Notes: generated by a model not told the origin, from the letters alone. DNA of 64,000 nucleotides from Rebecca billardiae RCC1528 (GCA_965240325.2 OZ251238.1:186001-250000), one strand, 5' to 3'. Numbered from the stretch's first letter, positions 43,301 to 54,894 are shown. Made by a program: numbers and translations.

Positions 43301-45168
43301 GCAGCTCCACGCCGATCCGCCGCGCGTGCACGACCAGCTCGTCTGCGGAGATGGCGCGCGCGCGCAGCATGGAGGAATCGCGCGCCGCGCGCGCGCCGCC
43401 CGCCGGGCCGTGCGCCGCGCCCGCGCCGCCGCCGCCGCCGCCGTCGTGCGACGTGTCGGCGGAGGGCGCGGGCGAGGGGCCGGCGCGCGCGTGCGCCACG
43501 CCCTCGTTGCTCGCGCGCCGCCGCCCCAGCCCGAGCCAGCCAAACCCCGAGCCGTGGCTGTCGCCGCTGCCCGGCTGCTGCGCCGCCGCGCGCCTGCGCG
43601 AGTCCGGCGAGAGCTGCGGCGGCGTGGCGCCGCCCGGCGGCGTGGGCGCGCTGGATGCGGTGGAGGCGGGGGAGGCGGGGCGGTGCTTGAGGGGCGAGGC
43701 GTCGCGCGGCGAGCCGGACGGCGCGTCCGCGTGGCTCCGCGCCGCCTCCTTCTCCCGCTCGCCGCCGCTCCACCGCTGGAAGCGCCCAAAGCCGCGACGG
43801 CTGCCGCCGCCGCCGCCGCCGCCCTCGGCCGCGCGCGCGTGCGCGTGCGCGCCCGGCGGCGCGTCCGCGCCCGGCGGCGGCGCGCGGCTCGCGCCCTTCG
43901 CGGGCGAGGCGGGCAGCGAGGGCGGCTGCACGACGACGGCGGGCGCCGCGCCCGGCGCGCGCGGCGCGGGCTGCGCCTCCTGCCCCTGCCGCCGCGCCCC
44001 CGCGCCGCCGCCCTTCCGCGCCGGCAGCGGCCGCAGCGGCTTGAGGGCCGGCAGCTCGGCCGCGTACCAGCCGGGGTCAGAGTTGCGGCGCGCGCGCTGC
44101 GGGCTGGCGGCGTGGCTGCCGTGCGTGCTCGCGGGCGTCGAGGCCGCGCCCGCGCCGCCGCCGCCGCCGGCCGCGCTCGGCTCCGCGCCGAAGCCCGCGC
44201 CGGCCGGGCGGCGGCGCGCGGGCGAGCGCGCGTCCGCACTTGCCCGCCGATCCATGGGCTCAGGGCCGCTGCGATACGCGCCGAGCCGCAGCTGCTCGCG
44301 CGCCGCCGCCTCGCCGCCGCGCCGCGGCGAGGGGCCGGCGACGGCGGCGGCGCTGGGCGCGCGCGGCGGCGCCTCCTCCGCCTCCCACGCGTCCGTCGTC
44401 GAGCGCACCTCGCGCGCGCGCTCGCCGCGCGCGCCGCCGCCGCCGCCGCCGCCGCCGCGCGTCTCGACGCTGAGCGAGCCGGCAGAGCCCGCGCTCGAGC
44501 CGCCGCGCCAGAGCCCAAAGCCGCGGCCGCTGCCGCCGCGCTGGGGCGTGGGCTGCTTGGGCGGCGGCTGGTGCTCGGGCCGCTTCGGCGCCGCGGGCGT
44601 CTCCGAGCGCTCCGCCCCGCCACCGCCCAGCTCCTCCTCCTCGCCGAGCCGCCGCCGCTGCACCGGCGTGCCCGCGCGCGCGCGCGGCTTGGGCGCGCCT
44701 CCGCCTCCCTGCCGCTCGTCGGGGTCAAAGTGCACGTGCGAGCCCCAGCTCACGTGCGGCTGCTCGGCGCCGGGCTCGCGCCGGGCGGGGCCGGCGGGCG
44801 GGTGCGCGCCGCGCTCGGCCGACGGGCGCGAGTCCCGCGCCGTGCTCGCCGCCGAGGCCGGCGGCGGCGTCTCCGCGTCGGGCGGCGCGGCGTCGTGCGC
44901 GCCGGCCGCGGGCGCGGCGCCGCGCGTCGCGTCGCGCAGCTGGCCCCACCGCCGCGCGGCCAGCGTCGGCTTGCGCGCCGGCGGCGCGTCCACCTCGTCC
45001 TGCCGGCGCGAGCCCCGCTTCGGGCGGCGGTGCGGCTCGGCGGCGTCGGCGGGCGGCGCCGGCGGCGAGAAGAGAGGCGGCGCCGAGCTCCCGCCCGAGC
45101 CCGGCGCGCGCGCGCCCGGCCGGTGCGCGCCGCCCTCGTCTGAGCTGCGCTCAGAGCCGCGCTTGCGC

Positions 45169-45210
<42 letters not shown>

Positions 45211-46349
45211 AGCTGCTGCAGCAGCTGCTGCTCCATCTGCTGCTTGAGCTGCTCCAGCGGCAGCCCGCCCTCCTTGGACTCGCGCGGCTCGCGCGAGCGG
45301 CGCGGCGCGCGGCCGTCCCTCGAGTCGCGAGAGTCGCGCGAGCGCCGCGGCTGGCGCGGCGAGGGCGCGTCCGCTGCGCCCGGCGGCGGCGTGGCCGGCC
45401 TCGGCAGCGCTCCATGCTGCACCCTGCCGTGCGTCTGCTGCTGCGGCGTCTGCTGCTGCTGCTGTTGCTGCGCCTGCTGCGGCTGCGGCGTCTGCTGCTG
45501 CTGCGGCGTCTGCTGCTGCTGCTGCGCCTGCGCCTGCTGCTGCGCCTGCGCCTGCTGCTGCGCCTGCTGCTGCTGCTGCGCCTGCTGCTGCTGCTGCGCC
45601 TGCTGCTGCTGTGCCTGCGGCTGCACCGGCGGCGGCTGCCCTCTGGCCGAGTGTCCGACCGAGTGTGCAAACTCGTTCAGGTCGATCTCGCCGGACTCGT
45701 CGAGGTCGGTGGCGGCCCACATCTGCCGCATCTGCTTGGGCGTGAACGGGCTGCCGTCCCGCCGGCGCATCTTGCGCAGCGTCGCCACGAAGTCGTCGAA
45801 GCTCACCAGCCCGTCGCGCGCTCGATCGTACTCGGCAAACTGTGAGGCGAGCAGCTGCAGCTGCGGGAGAGAGAGGCCGCGCAGCGCGTGGAGCTGCTTG
45901 TTCGGCCGGACGCGCGACATGGCGAGGGCGAGGTAGGTGCCCTCTCCGTACTTGCGCGCGGCGACCACCTCCTTGTGCCGTTGTTCCGCCGGGTGCTCGT
46001 GCTGCCGCAGCCGGCGCGCGCGGTGCATGTACACGGCGCGCCCCGTCTCGCGGTCCTCGTACTCCTGCCAGCCCTTGGGCAGCGGGTCGGTGAGCAGCTC
46101 GATCACGAGCGGCAGCAGCTCGCGGTCTGCCGGCAGCTCCAGCCCGATCCGCCGCGCGTACGCCGCCAGCTGGTCGGGCCGGATGCTCGACGCCGCCTCG
46201 GACGTGTGCGCGGGCGGCGGCGCGCTCGGCTCGGCCGCGCTCGGCCGAGCGGGGGAGGGCGAGGCGGAGCGCCCGGCGGGGGGCGGCGAGACGCCGCGCC
46301 CGCCGAACAGACGCGTGAAGGGCGAGCTGCTCCGCGCCGGAGACGCCAT
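36318..46349 (-). CDS. Giant CEP164-like WW / EF-hand / Sfi1-like repeat protein
   Basis: A single open frame of 3,343 residues from the ATG at 46349 (an in-frame ATG at 46490 is the alternative); TGA at 36318-36320. A CEP164-type module sits at about 60-225: helix LAAYARRIGLELPADRELLP, then LPKGWQEYEDRETG..YMHRARRL..HEHP (WW-like, second Trp missing), a linker, and an EF-hand pair, one degenerate (YDRARDGLVSFDDF) and one canonical (DLDESGEIDLNEF). The whole module recurs at about 1000-1170 with the same order and near-identical blocks. PolyQ lies at about 237-400. A long Pro/Ala/Ser centre includes a PQPPQP tandem (39.31-39.39 kb). Then about 2470-2920 is helical with repeated ALxAWR / AFGAWR motifs resembling centrin-binding Sfi1 repeats. 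CEP164 builds centriole distal appendages. A basal-body or centrosomal scaffold is inferred. Introns cannot be excluded. Confidence 0.6.
39312..39389 (-). repeat. In-frame 9-bp tandem repeat coding for (Pro-Gln-Pro)n
   Basis: About nine copies of CGGCGGCTG on the plus strand, read on the minus strand as PQP inside the giant CEP164-like gene. Copy-number variation would change protein length by three residues per unit without a frameshift. Confidence 0.9.
45160..45640 (-). repeat. Interrupted CAG (polyglutamine) tracts
   Basis: On the plus strand (CTG)n/GCTGCT runs, on the coding strand polyQ broken by Ala, Pro and Thr (QQQQQAQQQQQ, TPQQQQTP). Two clusters, 45165-45240 and 45430-45620, lie after module 1 of the giant protein. 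Confidence 0.9.
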
Positions 46350-46971
46350 CAGCTCCGCGATGCGCGCCGCGCTCGCCGGCTGAGCACGAGCTGCAAGGCT
46401 ACCTGATCGATCGCCCCAGCCCTGCTTTTGCGCCCGGCTCCCGCCGAGCGAAATTTTGGGGGCGCCGATTAGGAGATTTGGAGGTTTCATCAAGCAGCCC
46501 CGTGCCCGAAACAGCCGCGCCGCCACGATTGGGCGGCGCAAACGTACGCAAACGGCTCGCTCCAAAAAGTGGACAGCTGCACCTTTTTAATCTGCTGCAG
46601 GTTTCATTTTCCGCCGCCGCATATTATTTTTCTCGCGCCGCGCCAAAGCCGAAAGGCCCGCGGAACGCGCGACGCGGTCGGTGCGGCCTCGCCAGCGGGA
46701 GCGGACGGCTCCCACGGCGCAGAGTCGCGTCGTGAATGCATGCATCGGGCCGCCCCGTGCCCCGGCGGGCAGGCCAATGCCTGCGCGTGCGCTCTTGATA
46801 CGGCCCGCCGGACGTTGAAGCGCAGAAGCGCTTGCCGCCTCGCGGCTTGCTCTTTCCTGACTGTGGTCTGTGGACGGCCGACGCCGGCGACGGCTAGCCG
46901 CGTCACCGCTGAGACCGCTGACCGCTGACGGCGCCTGCGCCGCCAGCGCCCACGTGTGCCGGTGGCACTGC
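46350..46971. promoter_or_regulatory. Upstream region of the giant gene / downstream of the acylated membrane-protein gene
   Basis: Both neighbours are on the minus strand. Holds the 5' leader and promoter of the giant gene. An AT-rich patch (ATATTATTTTT at 46620-46630) is the only distinct element. No gene seen. Confidence 0.35.
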
Positions 46972-48637
46972 TCACTTCTTGGCAGTGCTCACCGCGCCCT
47001 CTGGCACGTCCCACCACTCCTCGGGCTTGCGCTCGGCGTCCGGAGCCTGCGGGCGCGCGCGCGGAGCGCACAAACCGCGCTGGCTGAGCTCGCGCACGGC
47101 CGGGCGCGGGTGCGCGCGTGCGCGGCGCGGTCGCGTCGCGCGGTCGCGTCGCGCGGTCGCGCGCACGTCCTTGCCGAGCTTGCTCAGCTTGAGGAGGAAG
47201 GGGACGTAGTAGTAGACCGCCCACGGGCCGATCACGAGGAAGTTGAAGAACACGCGCCACACCACGGGCACGGTGCTCGAGAAGAAGATCCCCTTGTCGC
47301 ACGTCATGAAGTAGACGATGGCAAAGATCGTCTGCAGCGCGTACGAGGACAGCCCGAACTGGCGGTGCATGTCCCAGTCCCACGCCTTGCCCTTGTACCA
47401 GCCCCAGTAGAGCGCGTACATGAAGGGCAGGTCGAGGATCGGGTAGACCGACGTGATGAACGCGTCGTAAAAGTTGATCGTCCACCTGCGCCGCCGCGCA
47501 CACGCGGCGGCGCGGGATGGCGGGGCGCGCCGCTCGGCGCCGCGCGCCGCTCGGCGCCGCGCGCCGCAGGCCGGCCACGGCGGGGCCGCGCAGGCGCGGC
47601 CGCGCACCTAAAGTCGTGGACGTCGAGCGTGAAGAGCTGGACGACGAAGGTGCTCAGGCACACGCTCCAGCCCACGCACGAGAGCGCGTGCAGCCCCGCC
47701 ACCACCTTGGCCGGGTACACCTTGAAGATGGTCGCCTCCGCCATCCCCGAGTTGACAAAGCCGCACGCAAACGCGATCAGGAAGCCCGCGCGCGACATCT
47801 CGTGCCACGGCGAGTAGCTGCCGTTGGTGACGGACTGCCACGCCTGGCTCGGGTACAGGTTGACCGCCGGGAAGCCTGCGGGGCGGCGCGCAGCCGGAGG
47901 GCCGGTGGGCGCGGTGCGTGCCGCGCCGGCCGCGGGCGCGGCGCGCGGCCGCGCGCCGCCGCGCGCCGCCGCGCGCGCGCACCCTCGTCGGCGGCGCCGC
48001 GCAGGATGGCGAGCAGGCTGCCGGTGACGGTCATCTCCCACGGGATGGCGAGCAGCTGCGTCACCACCAGCTTCTTGAACCAGCCGTGGAAGCTCGGCCC
48101 GCCGAGCACGAACGTGGCGAACATGAGCGTGTACGAGGAGAAGGCGCCAAACACGTGCAGCAGGTCGACCACAACCTTGGCGGTCAGGTGCGGCGGCAGC
48201 ACGGCGTGGCCGATGACGAGCGAGTGCACCGGCGTGTTGACGATGTCGTCCCGGAACAGCGAGCACTCGCCCATCGGCTTGAACAGCGGGCAGCCTCCGG
48301 ACAGCGTCTGCATACAGATCTCGCTCGAGATCGCGTTGTTGTTGTGGAACGCCGCGCGGCGCAGGCCGGACATGGGCACGGTCGCCGGGTCGCCGAAGCC
48401 GCCGAGCGCGCGGATGGACTCGTAGATCGCCTCCACCAGCATCCAGATGAAGAACAGGAAGACCACGGCGATCATCCCGCCCTTGAGCGGCGAGAGCTCC
48501 TCGGCCGCCTTCTCCTTCTCGATGCGCGCCGCCACCTCCGTGTCGGTCGGGCCCTCGGCGGGCGCGGGCTCGTCGCTCTTCAGGCCGCGCTCGTCCGCGA
48601 TCGGCTGCTTCTCGGGCTGCGAGGCGCAGATCCCCAT
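46972..48637 (-). CDS. Dually acylated eight-helix membrane protein, 4 exons
   Basis: Exons 48637-47983, 47875-47608, 47485-47167 and 47046-46972 give 438 residues; introns of 107, 122 and 120 bp are all GTGCGC..GCAG and keep frame. ATG at 48637, TGA at 46972-46974. The N-terminus MGICASQPEK fits the N-myristoylation signal (Gly2, Ser6) with a palmitoylable Cys4. A charged stretch follows (EVAARIEKEKAAEEL), then eight hydrophobic helices, for example GGMIAVVFLFFIWMLVEAIY, KVVVDLLHVFGAFSSYTLMF, MSRAGFLIAFACGFVNSGMA, FYDAFITSVYPILDLPFMYA and VFFNFLVIGPWAVYYYVPFL. Loop 1 has three cysteines (SSEICMQTLSGGCPLF, MGECSLF), possibly disulfide-bonded. The short last exon is soluble and acidic (KPEEWWDVPEG). 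I recognise no family. An acylated N-terminus on a polytopic protein is unusual and suggests ciliary or plasma-membrane microdomain targeting. Confidence 0.75.
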
Positions 48638-49413
48638 GGCTGGCTGCGCGAGGCTGGGTAGAAGGGGCGCGCGCGCGGCGTGGGCCGGCCAACAGCTCCG
48701 ACGAGACCCGACTCACCGACCGCTCTGTGAGTGCGACCGGCTACGGCGCCAGCTGGCGGCGGCGGCTCCGCGCGTGCGCACCGCGCGCGCGCGCTTTTGT
48801 GATCAAGCCGGGCTCATTGAGCTACCCGTACGCCTATGACGGTATGCAGATTCGTCCGGCCAACGCCGAAAAGTGAGCCGCCCTTTGGCTCGGCAGCCAA
48901 TCAAGTAGTCGAACGTGTGGCGCTCATGATCCGGGGCGTGCTCATGAGGAACCGGAACGGCACGAAACTCCGCCGAGTGAATTAGCAAGGAATGTACCCG
49001 CCTTAAGTTCCCTACCCGCTTCATACATACAGAATCGATATCAAGACCATTGAATCCTACGTCAATCAATACTCATCTCTATGCGACTATCATACTTCAT
49101 CATGACTGCCCCCCGCGCCGGCGGGACAGTCCACTGAGTCGTTCACCGTTGCCGACAGTCGCGAGCCCCGCGGCCGCCGGCACGGCCTTTCGGCGACGAC
49201 TACGTCGGCCGACTACGCGCGTGGCATTGCGCGACGACTCGGCAGCGCGCGCTGCGCGGAGCCTGTCCTGCGGGCGCATCGTGCCCTGCCGCGTGCCGCG
49301 CGCCTGCCGGTCGCCAGGGCAATGCGGCGGCCGCGCTCAGAGCCCGCCGGCGCCCACCGGCCGTCGGGGCGCTCCCGACTGCTGCTCAGCACCCGCCTGC
49401 GCAGCACTCCTGC
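48638..49413. promoter_or_regulatory. Upstream region of the acylated membrane-protein gene
   Basis: 776 bp between two minus-strand genes. 48840-49130 is AT-richer than its flanks and probably contains the promoter and the 3' UTR of the upstream histone-fold gene. No motif assigned. Confidence 0.35.
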
Positions 49414-52076
49414 TCAGCCGAAGAGCGAGTCCGAGGGCGACTGCGGCGCGTCCCTCGGCGGCGTGTCGCCCAGCCCGAGCGCCGCTGAGAAGTCGACCAC
49501 CCCCGACAGCCCCATCTCGTCGAGGCAGCCGCCCAGCGTGCCCGCCGCGCTGCCGCCCGCGCCGCCCGCGTCGCTGCCAGGGCCGGTGGCGCCGGGCGAG
49601 GGCAGCGACGCGGCCGAGAGCAGCGAATGCGAGCGCTTGCGCTTGGCGGCGGGCCCGGCGGTGGTCGGGCTCGGCGGGTTCGCTGCGTGCCCGCACGGAG
49701 CGCGCGCGCACACGCACGCACGCGCACACGCGCGCGCGCACGCGCGCACGCACGCACGCACGCGAGGTGGCGGGGCGCGCGTGAGCGCCAGCGCGCGCGC
49801 TCGCACAGCGCGCGCACGCGCGCCACGCGCCGCGGCCGCGCCCACACCGAGCGCGGGCAGGCTCTCGTCGCGCGAGACCACGTAGCCCGGGTGCTTCGCC
49901 AGCCACTGCTCGAGGTTCTTCAGCATGGGCGCCGCCCGGCCCGAGAGCGAGTCCCGAGTCGCCGGGTTGTGCACGGTCACGCGCTGCCGGCCCGGGTCGT
50001 CTGGCGCGGCGGGGGCGCCGCGCGAGGCGGACTGCGAGTGGGACGCCGAGTGCGCGCCGCCGCTGCCGCCGCCGCCGGCGCACGGCGAGGGCGGCTGCGC
50101 GGCGTGGCGCGGCGCGGCGCGCGCGCGGGCGCGGGGAGGGGCGGGTGGCGTGAGGGCGCGCGCGCACGGCGGCACGCGGCTCGTTCGCGGCGGCGGCGGC
50201 GCGCGAGCCGGGCGCGCGCGGGCGCAGGGCGCACACATCCATGCGGCCTGGCGCGCCGCCGCCGCCAAAGCAGCACGCGCACGGCGGCGTCGAGCCGAGC
50301 GCGCCGCCCGTGGCGCTGAGCAGCGCGTCGTATCGGCCGCCGCCGCCCGCGCGCTGCGCCGCCGAGCCGCCGCCGAGCGGCACTCCGCCGCCGATCGCGG
50401 CCAGCCCGTGCGCGCCCGGCGCGGCGGGTGGCGCGTCCCCATGGCTGAGCTGCCTGTGCAGCGCCAGCCCGGCGCAGCCGCCCTCGGCGCCGGCAGCAGC
50501 GCCGCCCTCGGCGGCAGCGCCGCCGCCCTCGCCCCTGGGCGGCGGCTCCCCGATCCCGAGGATCGAGTCGAACAGCCCCGCGCTGCTGCCGCCCTCGCCC
50601 TCGGCGCCGCCGAGCGCGAAGACCAGCAGAGGCTCATCCAGGGCGGACGCGTCGAGACCGGCGGCGGCGGCGAGGGCGGCGCCGCCGCTCGCGAGCTCGG
50701 AGGGGCCGCCCGGCGCGCCGCCGAGCGGGTGCGCCGAGCCGGCGGCCGCCGCCGCGCCGCCCTTTGCACGCCGGCCCTTGGCGCCCTTCGGCCCGGCGGC
50801 GCCGCCCGCCCGTGCGCCGCGGCCGCGCCCGCCGCCCGCCTTGGCGCCGCCCAGCGGCACCGCCGCCACGCCCGCGGCCGGCCCGCCGTCTAGCGGCATC
50901 GCGTGCACGCCGCCGTTCGCGCAGCCGGCATGGGCGGCGCGCCCGCCGGCCGTGGCGCCGCCCGGCTCCATGGCGCACGCGGCGGCGGCGGCGGCGGCGG
51001 CCTTGGCGCGCGCGCCGCCCCGCCCGCCGCCACGCCCGCCGACGGCGGAGGCGGTGGCGACGGCCCACGGCCCGGCGCCGGCCGCGTGTCCGCCCGCCGC
51101 GTCCGCCGCGTCCGCCGCCGCCGCGAGCGCCGCCGCCGCGCTCGCCGCCCTCGACGCCGTCGCCTGCGTCGTCGCCAGCACGCCGCCCTCGCCCGCGCCG
51201 CCCGTCAGCGTCGCCGTCGCCGGCAGCCGCGCCCACCCGCCCATCCCGAGGAAGTCTCGCACGGCGGCGCGCTGCCGCGGCCGCAGCAGCGAGGCGCTGG
51301 ACAGGCGCGCGAGCTCGGTGGACGAGGCGTAGGTGTCCGCACTGGCCTGCGCGGCGGTGGAGAGCCCGCCGCCGGCGCCGCCGCCCGGCGCGGCCTTGCG
51401 CGCGCCGCCCGGCGGCGGCTGCCACGAGCCCGCCGCGCCGCCGCCGCCGCCCGCCGCCGCCGCCTCCGCCCTGCGCAGCTGCAGCGCGCGGATGCGTGCG
51501 CGCACGCGCGCGATGCCCGGCGGCGCGCCCGGCGGCGCGCCGGCCGGCGGCGCGGCGGCGCGAGCGCCGGCGCACGGCACGGCGGCGGGCGAGACGCGCG
51601 CCGCGCGCGCGCCGCCGCTGCCGCTGCCCGGGGTGCCGCCGTCGCCGCACCCGCACCCGCCGCCGCACGCGCCGCCGCACCCGCACCCGCACGCGCCGCC
51701 GCCGCTGCGCGGCGTGGCCGCGGCGGCCGCCGCGGCCGTGGCGTGGCTGCCGAGCGCTGACGGCTCGGCGCGCGGCGTGCCGAGCTGCGGCGACGCCGCC
51801 CGCGCCATCGGCGCGCTGGGTGGGCTGGGCGCGCACGGGCTCCACGCCATCGGCTCGGCGCCCTCCGCCTCCGCGCCGCCATCCGGCGCCGGCGCGCCGC
51901 CGCCGCCGCTGCCGGCGCGCGCGCCGCCCGCCGCGCCCGCGCCCGCCGCGGCGGGCGCGGCGCTGGGCGCGGCGGGCGCGCCCTCGGCAGCGGCGGCGGC
52001 GGCGGCGCGAGGGGACGCGGAGCGCACGCCCGCGCCCGCGCGCGGCAGCCCGTTCGCCGCCGCCGCCGCCGCGGGC

Positions 52077-52107
<31 letters not shown>

Positions 52108-52675
52108 TCGCGGCGGCCGCGGCGAGCAGCGTGTCGCGCGGCGTGCTCGCGGTGGCGCGGAGGCAGGCGTTGGCGAGCGCGGCGGGGTCGGCGGCGGGCG
52201 CGCAGCGCAGCGCGAGCGCGAGCGCCTCGATCAGCTGCGCGAGCACGCCGGCCAGCATCCCGACCGCGTGCTCGGACGCGAGCTCGAAGCCCGCCTCTGC
52301 GGCGAGCAGGAGGCACGCCTCGGCGAGGCCGCGCTCGGCGAGGGCGGGGCCGAGCGTGGGGCCGGCGCCGCGCGCGCGGCCGGGAGTGAGCGAGAACACC
52401 GCCGCGTCCGCGCCGGCCGGCGCGCCGGCCGGCCGCGCCGCCCCGCCGCGCGGCTCGAACGGGAGCGGCGGCGGCGGCGGCCGCGCCGCCGGCCGCGCCG
52501 CCGCGGCCGCGCCGCCGGCGGGCGGGGCGGCGGCGGGCGGCGCGCCGTGCGCGGGCGCGAGTACGAGGGCCGCGATGTCGAGCGCGGGCCCGTCCGCCGC
52601 GGGCGCGCCGTCGAGCAGCGGGAACTCCTCCGCCTCCGCGACGGCCGCGGCGCCGCCCGCGGCCCACTGCCACAT
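49414..52675 (-). CDS. Bromo_TP histone-fold nuclear protein (SPT7/TAF-like), 3 exons
   Basis: Exons 52675-50237, 50094-49848 and 49682-49414 give 984 residues; introns of 142 and 165 bp (both GTGTG..GCAG) keep frame. ATG at 52675, TGA at 49414-49416. At about residues 108-155 the sequence ERGLAEACLLLAAEAGFELA followed by SEHAVGMLAGVLAQLIEAL has the spacing of the Bromo_TP histone fold (AGFE-AS-A-L--VL----E-L). SPT7/SUPT7L, TAF3 and TAF8 use this fold to pair with other histone-fold subunits in SAGA/TFIID. A long Ala/Gly/Pro low-complexity middle follows, with a Cys/Gly run. A conserved-looking block VTVHNPATRDSLSGRAAPML with KNLEQWLAKHPGYVV spans exon 2. An NLS (PAAKRKRSHSLL) and an acidic Ser/Asp-rich end close exon 3. 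A transcription co-activator subunit is inferred. Divergent from the gene at 52809. Confidence 0.6.
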
Positions 52676-52808
52676 GGCGACCTGCGCCGGCTCGGCAAGC
52701 CCAAGAGGCAGGTGCCGCCCGGACTGCGCGCGCGCCGCCGCCCCGGCCGGACTGGCCTTTGCGCGGCGGGCTTAGATAGCAGGGCGGCCGTTAGCCCGTT
52801 GCGCAGCC
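52676..52808. promoter_or_regulatory. Divergent promoter region, 133 bp
   Basis: Only 133 bp separate the two ATGs, so transcription of the histone-fold gene (-) and the annexin-like gene (+) must start from shared or overlapping DNA. TTAGATAGCA near 52772-52781 is the only AT-rich patch. No classical element identified. Confidence 0.5.
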
Positions 52809-53338
52809 ATGGCGCAGGGCTACCGCAACCAGGACGAGCGCCTCGCCGAGCTCGCGCGCCACTCCGCGCGCCTCCTCGCACACGTGCGCGAGCTCGCCGA
52901 CGAGGGCGCGCTCGGCGACGCGGACGGCGGCGGCGCCTCGTCGGCGCGCGAGCTGCTCAAGCCGCTCTACTCGCGCGCGGTGCCCGCCGCGCTTCTGGCG
53001 CACTCGCTGCGCGAGTACGCGGTGGCGCAGGCCGCGCCCGACGCCGACGACGCCGAGCTCCGCGCCGCGCGCCACCGCCACGACTCGGCGCGCAAGCTGC
53101 GCGCGCGGCTGCGCGAGTGGGGCGACGGCGGCCTCGCCGAGCGCGCCGCGGCGGACGTGACCGTGGTGCCGGAGCTGCAGCGCGAGCGCGCGGCGGGCGT
53201 GATCGGCCGCGCCGTGCGCCGCCGGTACGACGCGCGCACGCTCGCCGCGCGCCGCGGGCAGCACGCGCGCGCGCTCCTCGACGCGCGGCTCGACGAGCCA
53301 ACGCGCGCCGCGCTCGAGGCGGCGCGCGCCGCCAAGGC

Positions 53339-53374
<36 letters not shown>

Positions 53375-53480
53375 GCGCTCAATTGCGGAGCAGGACCGCG
53401 CGCGCGAGAAGGCGCGCGAGCGCGCGCGCGCGCGCGCCGTGCGCGCCGCCACCGCCGCCGTCTCGCGGCCCGCCACGCCG

Positions 53481-53511
<31 letters not shown>

Positions 53512-54822
53512 CGGCGGCCCGCGGCGCGGCGGCCGGCGGCGCGCGCGCGGGCGCGGCCGGTGCGGGCGCGGCCGGTGCGGGCACGCTCGCCGAGGCGTGC
53601 GCGCTCGCCGCGCAGGTCGAGCGCGAGGCGGCCGCGCTGGCGGCGCCTCTGGAGAAGCACCGCGTCGCCACCATCCAGCGGCAGCTGCGCGCGCGCCGCC
53701 AAGCGCGCGCCGGCTCGCCCGAGGGCCAAGCGCGCCACGCGCGCGCCGGCGGCGCGGCCGGCGCGGCGGCGGCGCCGGGCGGCACGCCGCCGCGCGCCGC
53801 CGGCGCCGCGGGCGGCGGCGCGAACGCCGCGGCGGAGGCGGAGGCGGAGGCGGAGGCGGCCTCCGCCCTCGCGCGCGACGCGTCCGCGGCCGCGCGCGCG
53901 CTGCTGCCCCGCCGCGGCCGCGAGCTCGTCGCCGCCCTCGCCTCTGACGCGTGGCCCGGCGACGGCCCGGCGCGCGGCGTGGGCGCCCTGCCGTGCGCGC
54001 GGCTCGACGCGCTGCGTGCGGCGTATGCGCGCGAGGCGGGCGGCGGCGCGCGGCTCGCGGCGGCGGTGGCGGCGGCGGCGGCGGAGGCGGGCGGCGGCGC
54101 CGAGCGCGCCTCCGCCGAGGCGGTGTTGCTCGCGCTGTGCCGCACCGACGAGCGCGGCAGCGCGCTCGACGCCGCCGCCGACGCGCTGCGCGTGCTGCGC
54201 GCGAGCGCCGCGCTCGGCGGCGGCGCCGAGGGCGGCGGCGCCGACGCGGCGGCGGCGGCCTCGGCGTGCGACGCGGCGCGCGCGCTGCGCGGCGCGGCGC
54301 GCGGCGTGCGCGCGTGCGCGCTCGAGGCGGTGCCCGCCGAGCCGAGCCTCGAGGACGAGGCGGAGGACGCGCCGCCGCCGCCGCAGCGCGCGGCCGCCGC
54401 GCGCGCGGCCGCGCAGCGCGCGCTGGTGTGCGCGCTCTGCGGCCGCTCCGATGAGCGCGTGCGCGCGTGCGCGCGCGTGCTCGGCGCGGCGGCGCGCGCG
54501 GCGCGCGGCGGCGGCGGCGGCGGCGCGGTGCTCGAGGCGGTGCTCGGCGGGATGGCGGGCGGCGCGGGCAGCGCGCTGCCCGACGCGGAGCTCGAGAAGG
54601 AGGGCACCGCGCTCATCGACGCGGCCGTGCGCGGCCTCGGGACGCCCGGCGCCGCGTGGCGCGTCGTGTGTGCGCACCGCACGCACCGCGCGGCGCGCGC
54701 GCGCGCGGACGCGGCGGCCGCGGCCAGGGGCGCGGCGGCCGCGCAGCAGCCGCCGCTGACGCCGCGCGTGTACCGCGGCATCGGCCCGCCGCCCGCGGCC
54801 GGCGCGCCGCCCGGCGCGTACC

Positions 54823-54894
<72 letters not shown>

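Noticed and set aside
39303-45143. 1,946-codon open frame on the plus strand opposite the giant minus-strand gene
   Set aside because: It is almost entirely Arg/Ala/Gly with no domain; in DNA this GC-rich, stop codons are rare in every frame. The minus strand carries the WW, EF-hand and Sfi1-like motifs.
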